Notes under the pieces: generated by a model
Told to the model about the DNA's origin: nothing
Seen by the model: the letters and a program-made list of their open reading frames with translations, nothing else
Databases searched by the model: none
Part shown: piece after piece, positions 1 to 9,461 of the stretch
Layout of the letters: each line of letters begins with the position of its first letter
Numbering within the stretch: the first letter of the stretch is position 1
Source: an uncultured Pelagibacteraceae bacterium
GTDB lineage: Bacteria > Pseudomonadota > Alphaproteobacteria > Pelagibacterales > Pelagibacteraceae
Direction: 5' to 3'
NCBI GenBank assembly: GCA_902636075.1
Contig: CACPQM010000003.1
Location: 101,667 to 165,666 of the forward strand
DNA: 64,000 nt
Translations under genes and position numbers: made by a program

Positions 1-855
1 TGCGATAGCAATTAAATGTGTTGTACAATTACTAGAAGCTCCTATAGCACTTGCAACTATTACTGCATTTTCGAAAGCTTTCTTTGTCATAATTTTTGAA
101 GGAGTTAAATCTTCGTGAACCATTTTTACAATTCTAGATCCAGTCTCAAAAGAAATTTGTTCTCTTTCTCTATAGGGAGCTGGTATTACTGCACATCCTG
201 GTAAAGACATTCCCAATGCCTCAGCAACAGAATTCATTGATGAAGCTGTTCCCATTGTATTACAGTGACCAGGACTTGGTGAAGATGCTGCTGCCATATC
301 CATAAATTCTTCGTAATTAATTTCTCCCTTAGCATGCAATCTTCTTGCTTCCCAAATAATGGTTCCTGCTCCAGCTTTCTTACCTTTATAGTTTCCATCA
401 AGCATTGGACCACCAGATAAAACAATTGCAGGGATATTAACTGTTGCAGCTGCCATTAACGCTGCTGGGGTAGTTTTATCACATCCAGTTGTAAGTATAA
501 CTCCATCAAGTGGGTATCCATAAAGTATCTCAACCAAAGATAAATATGATAAGTTTCTGTCCAACATTGCAGTAGGCTTTTTTCCAGTTTCTTGAATTGG
601 GTGAGTAGGAAATTCCATCGGAATACCACCTGCTCTTCTAATTCCATCTTTAATTCTTTTACTTAAATCTAAAAAATGTCTGTTACATGGAGATAAATCA
701 CTCCCTGATTGGGCTATTCCAATTATTGGATTTCCTGATTGAAGTTCTTTTCTTGTAAGACCATAATTTAGATATCTTTCTAAATACATGGCTGTCATGC
801 CTGGATCTTTTGGGTCGTCAAACCATTGTTTACTTCTTAAATTCTTCTTTTTCAT
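1..855 (-). CDS. IlvD/Edd family sugar-acid dehydratase, C-terminus cut by window edge
   Basis: Reading from the ATG at 855 toward base 1 gives 285 uninterrupted codons without a stop, so the gene runs off the left edge. The protein matches the N-terminal half of the IlvD/Edd dehydratases, which remove water from 2,3-dihydroxy acids or aldonic acids using an Fe-S cluster. The three expected cluster cysteines are visible in the motifs [14 protein letters not shown] and [12 protein letters not shown]. Diagnostic stretches are KPTAMLDRN and [13 protein letters not shown]. Family membership is clear; substrate is not. Lying back to back with a UxaA-type dehydratase inside a sugar-catabolism block, it more likely acts on an aldonate (arabonate, xylonate or similar) than in branched-chain amino acid synthesis, which is inference. 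Confidence 0.88.
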   Translation of the reverse strand, partial: MKKKNLRSKQWFDDPKDPGMTAMYLERYLNYGLTRKELQSGNPIIGIAQSGSDLSPCNRHFLDLSKRIKDGIRRAGGIPMEFPTHPIQETGKKPTAMLDRNLSYLSLVEILYGYPLDGVILTTGCDKTTPAALMAAATVNIPAIVLSGGPMLDGNYKGKKAGAGTIIWEARRLHAKGEINYEEFMDMAAASSPSPGHCNTMGTASSMNSVAEALGMSLPGCAVIPAPYREREQISFETGSRIVKMVHEDLTPSKIMTKKAFENAVIVASAIGASSNCTTHLIAIA

Positions 856-902
856 AAAATAATAAAATATATTATAATGATATATAAAACCTAAATTAAA
901 AA

Positions 903-2408
903 ATGAATAGTCTAATTGTACTCAATAAAAATGATAATGTAGGCGTAAGTCAATTTATTATACCAGAAAAAACGAAAATTAATGGTCAAGAGATAAGCAC
1001 TATTGATCCTATACCATTTGGACACAAAGTTTGTTTAAAACCGATAAACAAAGGTGATCCTATAATTAAGTATGATCAGATAATTGGATTTGCGTCAAAA
1101 AATATTACCGCTGGTGAACATGTTCATTCTCATAATTTAGAATTCAAAGAATTTAATAGAGAATTTCAAGTAAAAAATAAAAAAACAATTATTGATGAAA
1201 AAGTTGATACCTTTTTCAATGGAATATTAAGAGATAACGGCCAAGTAGCTACTAGAAATTATATAGGTATCGTTAGTACAGTTAACTGTTCAGCAACTGT
1301 TACTAAAATGATTGTTGAAAAAATAAAATATTCTAACATTCTAAATGATTATCCTAATATTGATGGCATAGTTCCGATTACTCACTCAACTGGATGTGGA
1401 ATGAATACAGTAAGCGAAGGAATGCAAATGTTTCAAAGAACAATTGACGGTTTTAAGAACCATCCAAATTTTTCTCATGTATTTGTTATTGGCTTAGGTT
1501 GTGAATGTGCTCAAGTGAGTTTATTTGACGAGTCTTTAAAAAAACATAATAGAATTCATTTTTTAACAATTCAGGACGAAGGTGGAACTAAAAAAATTGT
1601 CGAAAAAGTTCTATCGCAAATAAAAAATTTATTACCTGAAGCTAACAATATTAAAAGAACTCCTCAGTCTGTAAGTCATTTAACTTTAGCTCTTCAATGT
1701 GGAGGATCAGATGGGTACTCTGGTATTACTGCAAATCCAGCTTTAGGTGTTGCGGCTGATTTGTTAGTTAAAAAAGGTGGAAGTTCAATATTATCTGAAA
1801 CTCCTGAAATTTATGGGGCTGAGCATCTTCTAATTAACAGAGCAAACAGTCAAAAAACAGCAGATAAATTAATTGAAAGATTAAAATGGTGGAAGAATTA
1901 CACTTCAATTAATAATAGCACAATGGATAATAATCCTGCTCCTGGGAATAAACGAGGTGGTTTAACTACCATACTTGAAAAGTCACTAGGTGCAGTTGCT
2001 AAAGGTGGTAAATCAATTTTAGAAGATGTGCTTGAATATGCAGAACCATTAAAAAATAAAGGTTTTAATTTTATGGACTCTCCAGGATATGACCCAGTGT
2101 CTGTAACAGGTCAAGTTGCTTCAGGTGCAAATATAATTTGTTTTACAACAGGTAGAGGTTCATGTTTTGGATGTAAACCTGTTCCAAGTTTAAAATTATC
2201 AACAAATACCGCTATGTATGAAAAAATGGAAGAAGATATGGATATAAATTGTGGGACTATTGCAGAAGGTAAAGAAGATGTTGAAAAAGTTGGTAAAAAA
2301 ATATTTGATCTAGTTGTAAATACTGCCTCAGGAAATAAATCAAAAAGTGAAATTAATGGCTACGGTGACGAGGAGTTTAATCCTTGGCAAGTAGGCGTGG
2401 TGATGTAA
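903..2408 (+). CDS. UxaA family altronate/hexarate dehydratase
   Basis: A 501-residue protein of full UxaA length: an N-terminal SAF-type domain (about residues 1-85) followed by the large catalytic domain typical of altronate and galactarate dehydratases. Recognisable family segments include [47 protein letters not shown] and [17 protein letters not shown] text near the C-terminus. These enzymes dehydrate hexonates or hexarates to 2-keto-3-deoxy acids in the cytoplasm. It is divergent from the IlvD/Edd dehydratase, with only 47 bases between start codons, so the two probably share a control region. Whether the substrate is altronate, galactarate or another acid cannot be read from sequence. 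Confidence 0.88.
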   Translation: MNSLIVLNKNDNVGVSQFIIPEKTKINGQEISTIDPIPFGHKVCLKPINKGDPIIKYDQIIGFASKNITAGEHVHSHNLEFKEFNREFQVKNKKTIIDEKVDTFFNGILRDNGQVATRNYIGIVSTVNCSATVTKMIVEKIKYSNILNDYPNIDGIVPITHSTGCGMNTVSEGMQMFQRTIDGFKNHPNFSHVFVIGLGCECAQVSLFDESLKKHNRIHFLTIQDEGGTKKIVEKVLSQIKNLLPEANNIKRTPQSVSHLTLALQCGGSDGYSGITANPALGVAADLLVKKGGSSILSETPEIYGAEHLLINRANSQKTADKLIERLKWWKNYTSINNSTMDNNPAPGNKRGGLTTILEKSLGAVAKGGKSILEDVLEYAEPLKNKGFNFMDSPGYDPVSVTGQVASGANIICFTTGRGSCFGCKPVPSLKLSTNTAMYEKMEEDMDINCGTIAEGKEDVEKVGKKIFDLVVNTASGNKSKSEINGYGDEEFNPWQVGVVM

Positions 2409-2435
2409 TTTTTGATAAATTTTTCATAAATTATC

Positions 2436-3320
2436 ATGTCAAAAAATCAAAAAGCTTCTTTAATTAAGGTTATTTTTCTATCAGCTTCAGGGTTTTTTTT
2501 ATTTGTTTGTATGGACTCTACTGCAAAATATTTAGGAAGTGTTATGCCTGTTACTCAAGCAGTATGGGGCAGATTTTTTTTCCATTTTGTTGCACTTTGT
2601 GTTTATTTTTTACTGTTTAAGCCAAAGCTAAATTTAACAAGAAACTTTAAAATTCAAATTATCAGATCATTATTAATGGTAACTGCAACATTCTTTATGT
2701 TTAACTCATTACAAAGATTTGATTTAGTTGATATATACGTAGTTTTTTTTAGTGCACCTCTAATTGTGTCACTTTTATCAGCATACTTTTTAAAAGATAT
2801 TTTATCTCCCAAAGGTATAATTTTAATGCTATTAAGTTTTGGGTCAATTATTTACGCTTTAGGCCCTAGTATGAAAATATTATCACCTGAACTAATATTT
2901 CCAATAGTTCCACCATTATGTTGGGCACTTTACCAATTCTTTACCAAACTTATTTCCGGGAATAATGAACCTTTCTCTGCAGTTTTTTATACTGCTGTTA
3001 CTGGTGCTTTAATTTTTACAATTTATATTTCATTTAATTGGGTACCAATTGAAAATAATATTTATTGGATTGGCTTAGTTGCTATGGGAATTTTTGGCTT
3101 TATAAGTCATTTTATAATTATTTATGCAATTCAATTATCTAATTTGTCATTTGTAACTAATTTTCAGTATTCTCAGTTGCTTTGGTCAACAATAATTAAT
3201 TTTTTAATTTTTGGAGTTCCGGCAGATATAAGCAAAATAATTGGTCTTATTGGAATTATAATTTTTGGAGTTTTGTTTATTAGAGTTGAAGGAACGAAGA
3301 AAGTTAAAAAAATTATTTAA
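2436..3320 (+). CDS. DMT-superfamily (EamA) transporter
   Basis: A 294-residue integral membrane protein with about ten hydrophobic segments arranged as two EamA halves, the layout of the drug/metabolite transporter superfamily. The N-terminal half carries the MDSTAKYLG and AVWGRFFFHF segments common in this family. It follows the UxaA dehydratase by 27 bases on the same strand, so the two are likely co-transcribed and it may move a related metabolite. The direction and substrate are unknown. Its 3' end overlaps the convergent Gfo/Idh/MocA gene by 8 bases. Confidence 0.85.
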   Translation: MSKNQKASLIKVIFLSASGFFLFVCMDSTAKYLGSVMPVTQAVWGRFFFHFVALCVYFLLFKPKLNLTRNFKIQIIRSLLMVTATFFMFNSLQRFDLVDIYVVFFSAPLIVSLLSAYFLKDILSPKGIILMLLSFGSIIYALGPSMKILSPELIFPIVPPLCWALYQFFTKLISGNNEPFSAVFYTAVTGALIFTIYISFNWVPIENNIYWIGLVAMGIFGFISHFIIIYAIQLSNLSFVTNFQYSQLLWSTIINFLIFGVPADISKIIGLIGIIIFGVLFIRVEGTKKVKKII

Positions 3321-4353
3321 TTCTTATTTTTTTTCCTGATTGAGAACTTTTGTTTATTGCATCAAAAATTATTAAAGAATTTAACCCATCCTTACCAGTC
3401 ACTTTTGGTTTTTCTTTTTTTAAAACTACCCTAGAAAAGTGATCTATCTGATTAATTAAAGTTTCATTGCTTTTTTGAACTTTAATTTTATTATTAAAAA
3501 TATTATTCCACCAACTTCTTTCTTTTTTATAGTACCATAACTTTAAATTTGGAAATTGAACAGAGCCTCTTGTTCCTCCAATAAAATAGGAAGATTGGTC
3601 AGTTATTGGATAAGCAGGGTTTTCTCCAGCTGTTAATTCATAGCTCCATGGTGAAGTTATTGTATCAGATACATTTAGAGTACATAAAGTTCCAGATTTA
3701 AAAAATAAATTTACTGAAGCTGTATCCTCAACTTTATATTTCCTAATATTATTTGATTTAAATGCCTGAACATACTTAACAGGACCAAGTAAATAACAAA
3801 TCATATCAATATCATGAACTAAATTAATACCTAATGGGCCACCACCTTCTCTTACTCTCCATTTTTCATTAAAATATTTTTTGTGTTTATAAAGCCAGCA
3901 TAAAATATTTGCCGATACAATTTTTCCAAGTTTTTTATTATCTATTATTTTTTTAACATTATTAACAATTGAATTATGGCGTCTATGATATCCTATAAGT
4001 AATGAAGTTTTATTTGAGCGTGCACTATTAATAATTTTTTTTGCAGATTTAATATTATCTGAAATCGGCTTTTCTAATAATACAGGAATTTTAGATTTCA
4101 ATAATCGAACAGTATCAGTTTCGTGTAAAACATTTGGTGTTGCAATTATCACTGCATCGGGTTTATCTTTTGCTAATAAAATTTTGATATTTTTATAAAG
4201 TGGTACATTTAATTTTTTAGATAATTCTATCCCAGTTTTTTTTATTTCGACAATTGAGTGAAGTGATGCTAATTTTGATTTTTGAATAGCTTTAATATGC
4301 TGTAGTCCCATTAAACCTATTCCAACAACAGATATTTTAATTTTCTTAGACAC
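3313..4353 (-). CDS. Gfo/Idh/MocA family oxidoreductase
   Basis: 346 residues with an N-terminal Rossmann fold (VVGIGLMGLQH) and the family EKP motif (LLEKPIS, about residue 95), followed by the C-terminal beta-sheet domain. Members oxidise or reduce sugars, inositols and related polyols with NAD(P). In the catalytic stretch INLVHDID the His is present, but the Asp that IolG-type enzymes carry four residues before it is Ile, with Asn next to it, so the mechanism or substrate may differ. It is the last gene of the run binding protein - two permeases - ATPase - SDR - this gene, 11 bases after the SDR, and probably acts on the sugar imported by that system. Confidence 0.87.
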   Translation of the reverse strand: MSKKIKISVVGIGLMGLQHIKAIQKSKLASLHSIVEIKKTGIELSKKLNVPLYKNIKILLAKDKPDAVIIATPNVLHETDTVRLLKSKIPVLLEKPISDNIKSAKKIINSARSNKTSLLIGYHRRHNSIVNNVKKIIDNKKLGKIVSANILCWLYKHKKYFNEKWRVREGGGPLGINLVHDIDMICYLLGPVKYVQAFKSNNIRKYKVEDTASVNLFFKSGTLCTLNVSDTITSPWSYELTAGENPAYPITDQSSYFIGGTRGSVQFPNLKLWYYKKERSWWNNIFNNKIKVQKSNETLINQIDHFSRVVLKKEKPKVTGKDGLNSLIIFDAINKSSQSGKKIRIK

Positions 4354-4364
4354 TTATATAAATT

Positions 4365-5126
4365 TTAAGTGATACCAGCGTCTATAATAAAGTTTTGTTT
4401 CGTACATCCTGACGATACATCAGATGAAAGATGAACAACTAAACTTGCCACATCATCAGGTTTAAGCTGTCTCTTCAAGCACTGTTTATCAAGAATAAAT
4501 TTTTTATACTTTGGAGTTAGCCAATGCTTTATTTGTCTCTCAGTAGCAATTGATCCAGGAGTAACTGAGTTACATCTAATATTATATTTACCAAATTCTC
4601 TCGCAAAAGATCTAGTCAGACCAATAACAGCAGACTTTGCTGTCTCGTAAGCAACTTTATCACCCTCACCCAACATCCATGAAACTGAACTTAAATTTAC
4701 GATAGCTCCACCTTTATTTTTAATCATTCCTTTTAAAACTGCTTTAATTGTAAAGAAAAAATGTTTTAAATTCACATCCATTCTATTATTCCAATATTTT
4801 TCATCTACTTGATCTGTGGAGTGTCTGTCATCATTAGCAGCATTATTTATTAAAATATCGATAGGACCTTTTGATTTAATTATTTTTTGAATGATAGTTT
4901 GTAATTTTTTAATATTAATAAGATTACATTCAATAAAATGAGGTACTTTAAGACCTTTTTTTTTAAGATCTTTAATTAATTTATTTGAGTCTTTCTTATT
5001 GATATCAACAAAATAAACATCACATTCCTGTTCACAAAAATGTTCAACTATTGAAGCTCCAATTCCTGATCCACCTCCAGTAATAAAAACTTTTTTGTTT
5101 TTTAAGTCAAAATATTTTACTTTCAT
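4365..5126 (-). CDS. Short-chain dehydrogenase/reductase (SDR)
   Basis: 253 residues of classical SDR type: cofactor motif TGGGSGIG near the N-terminus, NNAAND (NNAG-like), the catalytic Ser in NLSSVSW and the Tyr-x3-Lys pair in YETAKSA, then the PG motif in TPGSIATER. It is a cytoplasmic NAD(P)-dependent alcohol or sugar dehydrogenase. It starts directly after the ATPase gene of the sugar ABC importer, so it is very likely the first or second oxidation step for the imported substrate. The exact substrate is not readable. Confidence 0.88.
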   Translation of the reverse strand: MKVKYFDLKNKKVFITGGGSGIGASIVEHFCEQECDVYFVDINKKDSNKLIKDLKKKGLKVPHFIECNLINIKKLQTIIQKIIKSKGPIDILINNAANDDRHSTDQVDEKYWNNRMDVNLKHFFFTIKAVLKGMIKNKGGAIVNLSSVSWMLGEGDKVAYETAKSAVIGLTRSFAREFGKYNIRCNSVTPGSIATERQIKHWLTPKYKKFILDKQCLKRQLKPDDVASLVVHLSSDVSSGCTKQNFIIDAGIT

Positions 5127-6221
5127 TTAAATTCTCTCCTCTGTTTTAGCATCAAACAATGAAATTTGAGTTAAATCAAAAAATAATTTTGTATTTTTTG
5201 ATAGATCTATTTTTACTGTTGATGGAAACTTAGCTAACACCTCTTGATTTTCAAAATTAAAGGTCATTATCTGTTCATGTCCGATATATTCACTTAAATC
5301 TGCTCTTAAATTAATCTCAAAATCCTCTTCATTAGATTTTTTAAAAAATATATGTTCTGGTCTTATTCCAAAAAAAACCTCTTTATTATCTAAATTAGAT
5401 TTTTCTTTGAAATCATATCCATTTATCGGTATTTCAATATTTGATCCATGGGTAACGAATGAAACTTTATTTGAACTCTCTTTTAGATTACCTTTTATTA
5501 AATTCATTGATGGAGAGCCTATGAAGTCTGCCACAAAAGTATTACTAGGTTTATTATAAATATTTTCAGGTGTATCATTTTGCTGAATTACCCCATGATT
5601 CATAATTGCAATATTTGTACCTAAACTCATAGCTTCTGTTTGATCGTGCGTTACATAAACTACTGTTGTTTTAAGTTGCTGATGAAGTTTTTTAATTTCC
5701 CGTCTCATCTCAACTCTTAACTTTGCATCTAAATTTGATAAAGGTTCGTCGAATAAAAATATTCTTGGTTCTCTAACTAGTGCTCTTCCTATTGCAACAC
5801 GCTGTCTTTGTCCGCCTGATAATTGTGATGGCTTTCTCTCTAACAAAGCATCTACTTGTAAAAATTTTGATACTTTTTCTAATTGTTCTTCTATTTTCTC
5901 TTTTGAAACTTTAGCTTGTTTAAGACCAAAGATCATATTTTCACGCACATTCATTGATGGGTACAAAGCATAAGATTGAAATACCATTGCAATATTTCTG
6001 TCTTTTGGCTCTACTTTACTTACATTGTAATCATCTATGTGAACATTTCCCTCATTAATAGTTTCTAATCCTGCAATAATATTTAATAGTGTAGATTTTC
6101 CACATCCAGAAGGACCTAAAAGAACTAAGAAATTACCTTCATCTATCTCTAAATTAATTTTCCTTAAAACCTCAGTTGATCCAAAGTTCTTTGATAATTC
6201 TTCAATTTTTAATGTTTTCAT
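5127..6221 (-). CDS. Carbohydrate ABC transporter ATP-binding protein (MalK/UgpC type)
   Basis: 364 residues. Walker A GPSGCGKST (about 37-45), Q-loop FQSYALYP, signature LSGGQRQRVAIGRAL, Walker B IFLFDEP, the D-loop SNLDAKLR and switch His in YVTHDQTEA are all intact. The region after about residue 235 is the TOBE/OB extension typical of MalK, UgpC and MsmK. It energises sugar import with the two permeases upstream and the binding protein at 8063-9319. It begins 2 bases after the MalG-type permease ends and abuts the SDR. Confidence 0.93.
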   Translation of the reverse strand: MKTLKIEELSKNFGSTEVLRKINLEIDEGNFLVLLGPSGCGKSTLLNIIAGLETINEGNVHIDDYNVSKVEPKDRNIAMVFQSYALYPSMNVRENMIFGLKQAKVSKEKIEEQLEKVSKFLQVDALLERKPSQLSGGQRQRVAIGRALVREPRIFLFDEPLSNLDAKLRVEMRREIKKLHQQLKTTVVYVTHDQTEAMSLGTNIAIMNHGVIQQNDTPENIYNKPSNTFVADFIGSPSMNLIKGNLKESSNKVSFVTHGSNIEIPINGYDFKEKSNLDNKEVFFGIRPEHIFFKKSNEEDFEINLRADLSEYIGHEQIMTFNFENQEVLAKFPSTVKIDLSKNTKLFFDLTQISLFDAKTEERI

Positions 6222-6223
6222 TT

Positions 6224-7126
6224 TTAACCTTTTACTGCTCCTGAAGTTAATCCTCTAATAAAATATTTACCTGCTAAGACATATACAATAAGTGTTGGAA
6301 TTCCTGCAATAATAGCAGATGCCATATCTACATTATATTCTTTAACACTAGTGCTTGATAAAACCATATTGTTTAAAGCAACTTGTATTGGAGCTGCCTC
6401 TCCAAATGAAAATGTTGAGCCAAACAAAAAGTCGTTCCAAATTTGTGTGAATTGCCAGATAATTGTTACTACTATAATTGGAGTTGATACCGGAAGTAAA
6501 ATTTTAAAAAATATTTTAAAAAATCCTGCTCCATCTATTCTAGCAGCTTTTACTAATTCAGAAGGAATAGAAACATAAAAATTTCTAAAAAATAAAGTTG
6601 TAAATGGAATTCCATAAACTGTATGGACCAAAACAAGTCCAATTACAGAATTAGATATTCCTAGAACTCCAAGAGTTCTAGCCATTGGTAATAAGATTGC
6701 TTGATAAGGAATAAAACATCCAAATAATAGGAAAAGGAAAACCCATTTGTCTCCCTTAAACCTCCATTTTGTTAAAACATATCCAGCCATCGCACCAATA
6801 AAAGTAGAAAAAAATACTGCTGGAACAACCATTTTTATTGAATTCCAAAAATATGGTTTTAAAAAAGTATCACCTGCACCATATCCTCTACCTCCCCATG
6901 CAACTAACCATGAGTCAAAATTTAATCCACTTGGCCAAGTTAGAAGTGTTCCCTGTCGGATTTCTTCCATTGTTTTTAATGAAGTAACAACCATCACATA
7001 CAATGGAAAAATAAAATAAAAAGCAAAAACAACTAAAACAAAATATAAAAACCATCTAAGAAACAAATTTGTATACTTAGACTTTTGTTCAAGCTGTTTA
7101 TATGAAGAGTGTATTTTATCTTGCAT
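6224..7126 (-). CDS. Sugar ABC transporter permease, MalG type
   Basis: 300 residues with six predicted membrane segments. The coupling-loop motif of binding-protein-dependent permeases is present as ELVKAARIDGAGFFKIFFKI, about 90 residues before the end. The N-terminal segment followed by the VVTSLKT stretch is typical of MalG-like carbohydrate permeases (CUT1 family). It overlaps the upstream MalF-type permease by 11 bases, which suggests translational coupling and equal dosage of the two channel halves. Confidence 0.92.
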   Translation of the reverse strand: MQDKIHSSYKQLEQKSKYTNLFLRWFLYFVLVVFAFYFIFPLYVMVVTSLKTMEEIRQGTLLTWPSGLNFDSWLVAWGGRGYGAGDTFLKPYFWNSIKMVVPAVFFSTFIGAMAGYVLTKWRFKGDKWVFLFLLFGCFIPYQAILLPMARTLGVLGISNSVIGLVLVHTVYGIPFTTLFFRNFYVSIPSELVKAARIDGAGFFKIFFKILLPVSTPIIVVTIIWQFTQIWNDFLFGSTFSFGEAAPIQVALNNMVLSSTSVKEYNVDMASAIIAGIPTLIVYVLAGKYFIRGLTSGAVKG

Positions 7127-7991
7127 TTTCTCTCCTAAGTTCAGAATATAAATAAGGTATAATCACAGCCGCTACTGCCATAAACATCATCATCGCACTT
7201 GCTGCTGACAAGCCAACTTGACTTTTGTGGAATGCAGTTTGTGTCATATATAGTGCAGGCATAGTTGTAGATATACCTGGACCACCTTGGGTTAACGCAA
7301 CTATAAGATCATAACTTTTAATTGAAATATGAACTAAAATTACAAAGCTTGTAAAAAAAACTGGTCTCATCATTGGAAGTAGAATTTTCCAATAAACTGT
7401 AAATAAATTTGCACCATCTATTTTAGCTGCTTTAACGATTTCATCTTCAACTGATCTCAAACCAGCTAAAAATAACGCCATCACAAATCCAGCAGATTGC
7501 CAGACACCTGCAATGACAATAGTGTAGATGGCCATTTCTCGATTGACCAACCAATCAAACGTAAAGTTTTCAAATCCCCAATCGATAAACATTTTTTGGA
7601 TGCCAAGGGTCGGGTTTAAAATCCATTTCCATGCTGTTCCAGTGACTATGAAAGACAAAGCCATGGGATATAAATAAATAGTTCTTAGAACACCCTCTGC
7701 CCTAATTTTTTGATCTAGAAATATTGCAAGAATAATTCCAATCACAACACAAAAAATCAAGAATAACGCTGTGAAAATAAGAAGATTATCAACTGCAATA
7801 AGCCATTTTCTAGAACCCCAAAGTTTAATATATTGACCTACTCCCCAAAGTTCATACTTGGGTAAGATTTTAGAATTCGTAAAAGATATATATAAGGTCC
7901 AAAGAACAAAACCATAAACAAACCAACCAATTAATCCAACAGCTGGAGCCATTACGATTTTTGGTAGGTTTTTTTCTAACCACTTGAACAT
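7116..7991 (-). CDS. Sugar ABC transporter permease, MalF type
   Basis: 291 residues, six membrane segments, with the EAA-like coupling loop EIVKAAKIDGANLFTVYWKI. The LTQGGPGISTTMPALY stretch is characteristic of CUT1 MalF-like permeases. It is the first gene after the intrinsic terminator that follows the binding-protein gene, so its expression should depend on read-through of that terminator or on a weak local promoter. Confidence 0.92.
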   Translation of the reverse strand: MFKWLEKNLPKIVMAPAVGLIGWFVYGFVLWTLYISFTNSKILPKYELWGVGQYIKLWGSRKWLIAVDNLLIFTALFLIFCVVIGIILAIFLDQKIRAEGVLRTIYLYPMALSFIVTGTAWKWILNPTLGIQKMFIDWGFENFTFDWLVNREMAIYTIVIAGVWQSAGFVMALFLAGLRSVEDEIVKAAKIDGANLFTVYWKILLPMMRPVFFTSFVILVHISIKSYDLIVALTQGGPGISTTMPALYMTQTAFHKSQVGLSAASAMMMFMAVAAVIIPYLYSELRRENAR

Positions 7992-8023
7992 TATAAATAT
8001 TTTCTAATTTTGATTAAAAAAAA

Positions 8024-8050
8024 AAGGCCACCTAAGAATTAGGTGGCCTT
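8024..8050 (-). terminator. Intrinsic terminator between binding-protein gene and permease genes
   Basis: A perfect 12-bp stem (AAGGCCACCTAA / TTAGGTGGCCTT) with a 3-base loop, followed on the minus strand by a run of about ten U. It lies 12 bases after the binding-protein stop codon and 32 bases before the MalF-type start, inside what is otherwise one operon. It should stop most transcripts after the binding protein. Confidence 0.92.
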
Positions 8051-8062
8051 AATTTTTGTATT

Positions 8063-9319
8063 TTACATGTTATCTAAAACTGAATCAGCCAAAGCGTTTG
8101 CTGCATCAACAGAAGACATGTCAGAATTAAAGTGTTCTGTGATCACATCTTGTAAAGCAGCCTTCATAGTATTACCTTGAGCCATTCCATGAGCAAAACT
8201 CGGAACTAATCCACCGCCTGAACCTGCAGTTTTGATGTCAGAATTCGAAGTTTTTGCACATTTATCAAATTCGTCCATGGAAACATCTAAACGTGCTGGA
8301 ATTGATCCTTTGTATAGATTGAAAACTTTTTGGAAGTTTTTACCCATCATTAATTTAGCTAATAACTTTTGACCTTCTTGTTTATCAGGATCACTTGTTT
8401 TATAGAATATAAAGCTGTCAACATTGTACAAGTAACCATTGTTTGAAGGTGTTGGGGAACAATAGTAATCAACTCCTGGAACTTTTCCAGCAGCTGTAAA
8501 TTCACCTTTTGCCCAGTCACCCATAATTTGGAAACCTGCTTTTCCTTCAATTACCATTCCAGTTGCAACGTTCCAGTCTCTTCCTGGGCTACCTTCGTCA
8601 GTAAAACCTTGAAGTTTTCTCATTTGATCAAAAACTTTTACAGTTGTCTCACTTCTTAAACAAGTTTCTTTAAGATCTACATAACAGTTTTTATAATAGT
8701 TATTTCCACCAATACCCATAGCTACTGCTTCGAATACTGTTGCATCTTGCCAAGCTTGACCACCATGTGCGAAAGGTATTATTCCTGCAGCTTGAAGTTT
8801 CTCTGCTGCTGCATTTACCTCATCCCAAGTTGTTGGAACTGAAATTCCATTAGCATCAAATACTGCTTTGTTAGCCCACATCCAATCAATTCTATGAATG
8901 TTAACTGGTGCAGCACAGTATGGACCACTATTGTTTTGGCATTTATGAACTGCAGCAATCATTGGATCTAATAATCCATCCCAACCCTCTGATTGAGCTA
9001 TAGGATCAATGTTGTATGGAGCAACTACTCCCTCTTGATCATATTCTTGAATTGTTGGTCCTTTAATTTGAGAAGCTGACGGAGGATCTCCTGCAACAAT
9101 TCTTGCTTTTAAAGCAACATTAGCAGCATCTCCACCACCACCTGTTACTGGCATATCTAGCCATTCACCGCCGTTAGCAGCGAAATCATCTTTTAATACC
9201 TTAAGAGCAGCAGCTTCACCACCAGATGTCCACCAATGCAGAACCTCAATTTTTGGTCCAGCAAAAGAAGAAGTGGATGTGAATGCAAATGCTATTAATG
9301 CAATTAACATTTTTTTCAT
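8063..9319 (-). CDS. Sugar ABC transporter periplasmic binding protein (glucose/mannose type)
   Basis: 418 residues with an N-terminal signal peptide (MKKMLIALIAFAFTSTSSFA) and mature start near GPKIEVLHWWTSGGE. The LHWWTSGGEA and VAGDPPSASQ segments resemble the cluster of family-1 binding proteins exemplified by the Thermus glucose/mannose-binding protein. It captures sugar in the periplasm for the MalFGK-like system downstream. It has an unusually good Shine-Dalgarno sequence (GAGGGAAATA just before the ATG) and is followed by a strong terminator, both pointing to high, separate expression of the binding protein. The specific sugar is not certain. Confidence 0.9.
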   Translation of the reverse strand: MKKMLIALIAFAFTSTSSFAGPKIEVLHWWTSGGEAAALKVLKDDFAANGGEWLDMPVTGGGGDAANVALKARIVAGDPPSASQIKGPTIQEYDQEGVVAPYNIDPIAQSEGWDGLLDPMIAAVHKCQNNSGPYCAAPVNIHRIDWMWANKAVFDANGISVPTTWDEVNAAAEKLQAAGIIPFAHGGQAWQDATVFEAVAMGIGGNNYYKNCYVDLKETCLRSETTVKVFDQMRKLQGFTDEGSPGRDWNVATGMVIEGKAGFQIMGDWAKGEFTAAGKVPGVDYYCSPTPSNNGYLYNVDSFIFYKTSDPDKQEGQKLLAKLMMGKNFQKVFNLYKGSIPARLDVSMDEFDKCAKTSNSDIKTAGSGGGLVPSFAHGMAQGNTMKAALQDVITEHFNSDMSSVDAANALADSVLDNM

Positions 9320-9320
9320 A

Positions 9321-9330
9321 TATTTCCCTC
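9321..9330 (-). promoter_or_regulatory. Strong Shine-Dalgarno element of the sugar binding-protein gene
   Basis: Minus-strand GAGGGAAATA ends one base before the ATG at 9319. The identical ten bases precede the tctC start at 14098-14107. Most other genes in the window lack a purine-rich site this good, so it is a marker of high translation for binding proteins. Confidence 0.6.
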
Positions 9331-9341
9331 TATTTATTAAA

Positions 9342-9355
9342 TTAAGTTAACTTAA
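9342..9355. promoter_or_regulatory. Palindrome upstream of the binding-protein gene, candidate operator
   Basis: TTAAGTTAACTTAA is a perfect 14-bp palindrome located 23 bases upstream of the binding-protein start codon, in the only control region of this importer. A second inverted repeat, TAGATTG-N9-CAATCTA, lies at 9368-9390. The palindrome could bind a sugar regulator. In DNA this AT-rich chance palindromes are common, and no regulator gene is nearby. Confidence 0.35.
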
Positions 9356-9367
9356 AAAAATTAATTA

Positions 9368-9390
9368 TAGATTGATTTGCGAGCAATCTA
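9368..9390 (-). terminator. Inverted repeat after the ROK kinase gene, possible weak terminator
   Basis: TAGATTG and CAATCTA form a 7-bp stem with a 9-base loop, 72 bases after the ROK kinase stop. On the minus strand it is followed, after seven bases, by a run of seven U (9354-9360). It may end the tctCBA-SDR-ROK transcript, or serve as an operator for the next gene. Confidence 0.35.
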
Positions 9391-9461
9391 CAATAAAAAA
9401 AAATACAACTTTTAATTGATTTTTAAAATTTATAATTTTTACATTATTTAACTATTTTAGA